Origin: Planctomycetaceae bacterium
GTDB lineage: Bacteria; Planctomycetota; Planctomycetia; Pirellulales; Pirellulaceae
Reading direction: 5' to 3'
Assembly (NCBI GenBank): GCA_012965455.1
Contig: DTSG01000315.1
Span: 1-16,004 of the forward strand
DNA length: 16,004 bases
Shown: positions 15,094-16,004 of the stretch, piece by piece
Layout of the letters: the number at the start of each line of letters is the position of its first letter
How positions within the stretch are numbered: position 1 is the stretch's first letter
The notes under the pieces: generated by a model
The model's database searches: none
What the model was told of the DNA's origin: nothing
The model's input: only the letters and a program-made list of their open reading frames with translations
Translations under genes and position numbers: made by a program

Positions 15094-16004
15094 CTATTGT
15101 TGTACACAAACCAGTCGTTCGCGGTGCTCACCACTGGTTTCGTCGATCACACGAAGAAAGATTTGCTTGCCGCTAAAGGCTGGAGTCGACATGTGGCCCG
15201 TGCCAAGTTGATTTTTGGATATAACGTCCACCCCGACACTTGTAGGTTTAAGCACCCACGTCATGCCTGTTTCACTGGACGCGTAGATATGACCATTTGC
15301 TAGGATTGGGCTAGCGCTGAATTTACCACCAAGACGTTGCTTCCAGACTTCCTCGCCAGTTTCCTTTTTCCATAAATAGGCAATGCCGTCGTCGGTAACC
15401 GTAAACAGATGATTCGTTAATACCAGTAGTGATGGGACATAAGTCCGCACGCTATTTTTCCAGACGAGTTTTCCACTGCCATCGGCCAACCAGCACCAAG
15501 TTTCCCGTTTGGGATAACCGCCGCTCGCGAAAATGTATTTGCCGTCCGTGGCGACATTTCCAACCACTTCTTCGGTGGTTCCATCATATTCCCAGTTAGG
15601 TTTTCCCGTGTCTGGGTTGTAGCTAGCAATGATCTCACAGCCAGCCATCAACAACTCATCCCGCCCGTTGAGACGATAAATCGTCGGCGAAACATAGTTA
15701 GGGCATTTGGGCCGAGGTGTTTCCCAGATGATCTCCCCGTTTTGCCGATTAACGGCGGTGAGGAGTCCGCCACCGGCAGCCTTGTTGTCTGCCGCTAAAA
15801 TCACCATACCTTTATATAAAAGCGGTGATGCGCCAAATCCTTGATGCGAAGCGAAACCATTGTAAACATGTTCCCACACCAATTCTCCTTGTAGTGTCAG
15901 TGCCACGGTGAGGATCTTCTTGTCTCGGAAAAAGCTCGTGTAGATTTGTTGGCCGTCGCAACCAACCCTAAAAACAAACGATGCTCCACCATCACAAATC
16001 GCGT
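15094..16004 (-). CDS. PQQ-like beta-propeller repeat protein, N-terminus outside window
   Basis: The frame is open from the TAG at 15094-15096 through the right edge, so the gene is cut; 303 residues are visible. A GTG at 15906 lies inside the frame and is unlikely to be the start, because upstream codons continue in blade-like sequence (GCDGQQIYTSFFRDKKILTV). Five W-motifs recur: GELVWEH, GEIIWET, GKPNWEY, GKLVWKN and GEEVWKQ. Each follows a strand naming stored data (TAVNRQNG, ASYNPDTG, YLWKKETG). This is the PQQ-enzyme-like/BamB-like propeller repeat. No catalytic residue of quinoprotein dehydrogenases and no heme site is visible in this part, so a non-enzymatic exported propeller is more likely. 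A signal peptide, if any, lies beyond the window. It converges on the sulfatase gene with 30 bp between stops and no hairpin there. Confidence 0.85.
   Translation of the reverse strand, partial: AICDGGASFVFRVGCDGQQIYTSFFRDKKILTVALTLQGELVWEHVYNGFASHQGFGASPLLYKGMVILAADNKAAGGGLLTAVNRQNGEIIWETPRPKCPNYVSPTIYRLNGRDELLMAGCEIIASYNPDTGKPNWEYDGTTEEVVGNVATDGKYIFASGGYPKRETWCWLADGSGKLVWKNSVRTYVPSLLVLTNHLFTVTDDGIAYLWKKETGEEVWKQRLGGKFSASPILANGHIYASSETGMTWVLKPTSVGVDVISKNQLGTGHMSTPAFSGKQIFLRVIDETSGEHRERLVCVQQ

Noticed and set aside
1..16004. tRNA, rRNA, CRISPR arrays, insertion sequences, riboswitches
   Set aside because: Gaps between genes are all under 200 bp; I saw no cloverleaf, regular short repeats with spacers, transposase motifs or terminal inverted repeats with target duplications.

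Overview
The window looks like a piece of a planctomycete chromosome, most likely of the Pirellulales (Rhodopirellula/Blastopirellula relatives). This is inferred from protein style and not from a marker gene. The evidence is a secreted multidomain peptidase with a LEPR-like N-terminal motif and a dockerin-like pair near its C-terminus, a cytochrome of the Planctomycetes/Verrucomicrobia heme-binding type, a sulfatase, a Gfo/Idh/MocA oxidoreductase, several exported beta-propeller proteins, mostly weak Shine-Dalgarno sites, and tight convergent gene pairs. I see no rRNA, tRNA, CRISPR array, insertion sequence, integrase or phage gene.

Layout. Positions 1-202 (+) hold the 3' end of a WD40-type propeller gene. 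It overlaps tail-to-tail by 21 bp with a large minus-strand gene (182-4414) for a secreted subtilisin-like (S8) peptidase with four PPC domains, two cadherin/Ig-like modules and a dockerin-like pair. After a 197-bp gap that contains two inverted repeats comes a minus-strand gene (4612-7509) for an exported glucose/sorbosone-dehydrogenase-like propeller fused to three CxxCH heme sites. Upstream on the same strand (7639-8763) is an unrecognised acidic, probably tail-anchored membrane protein. Across a 187-bp divergent gap lie a plus-strand Gfo/Idh/MocA oxidoreductase (8951-9946) and a secreted NGN-repeat propeller (10074-11012). The latter ends 11 bp from the end of a minus-strand pair: an SbsA/Ig-like lipoprotein (11024-12181), preceded by an exported propeller protein (12246-13400). 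That pair shares a divergent promoter region with a plus-strand sulfatase (13579-15063). The window closes with a minus-strand PQQ-like propeller gene (15094-16004) cut off by the window edge.

How the genes may work together. At least eight of the ten gene products appear to be exported, membrane-bound or of propeller type. The predictable chemistry is polysaccharide or sugar handling and outer-compartment proteolysis: sulfate-ester hydrolysis, sugar oxidation coupled to cytochrome c, cytoplasmic NAD(P)-dependent sugar oxidoreduction, and a cell-surface peptidase. The genes do not form one obvious operon, so a joint pathway is a hypothesis only. I found no clearly new defence or mobile system. 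The most unusual points are the sulfatase signature reading C-A-S-S-R, the dehydrogenase-triheme fusion, and the unrecognised tail-anchored protein with 22-24-residue acidic repeats.
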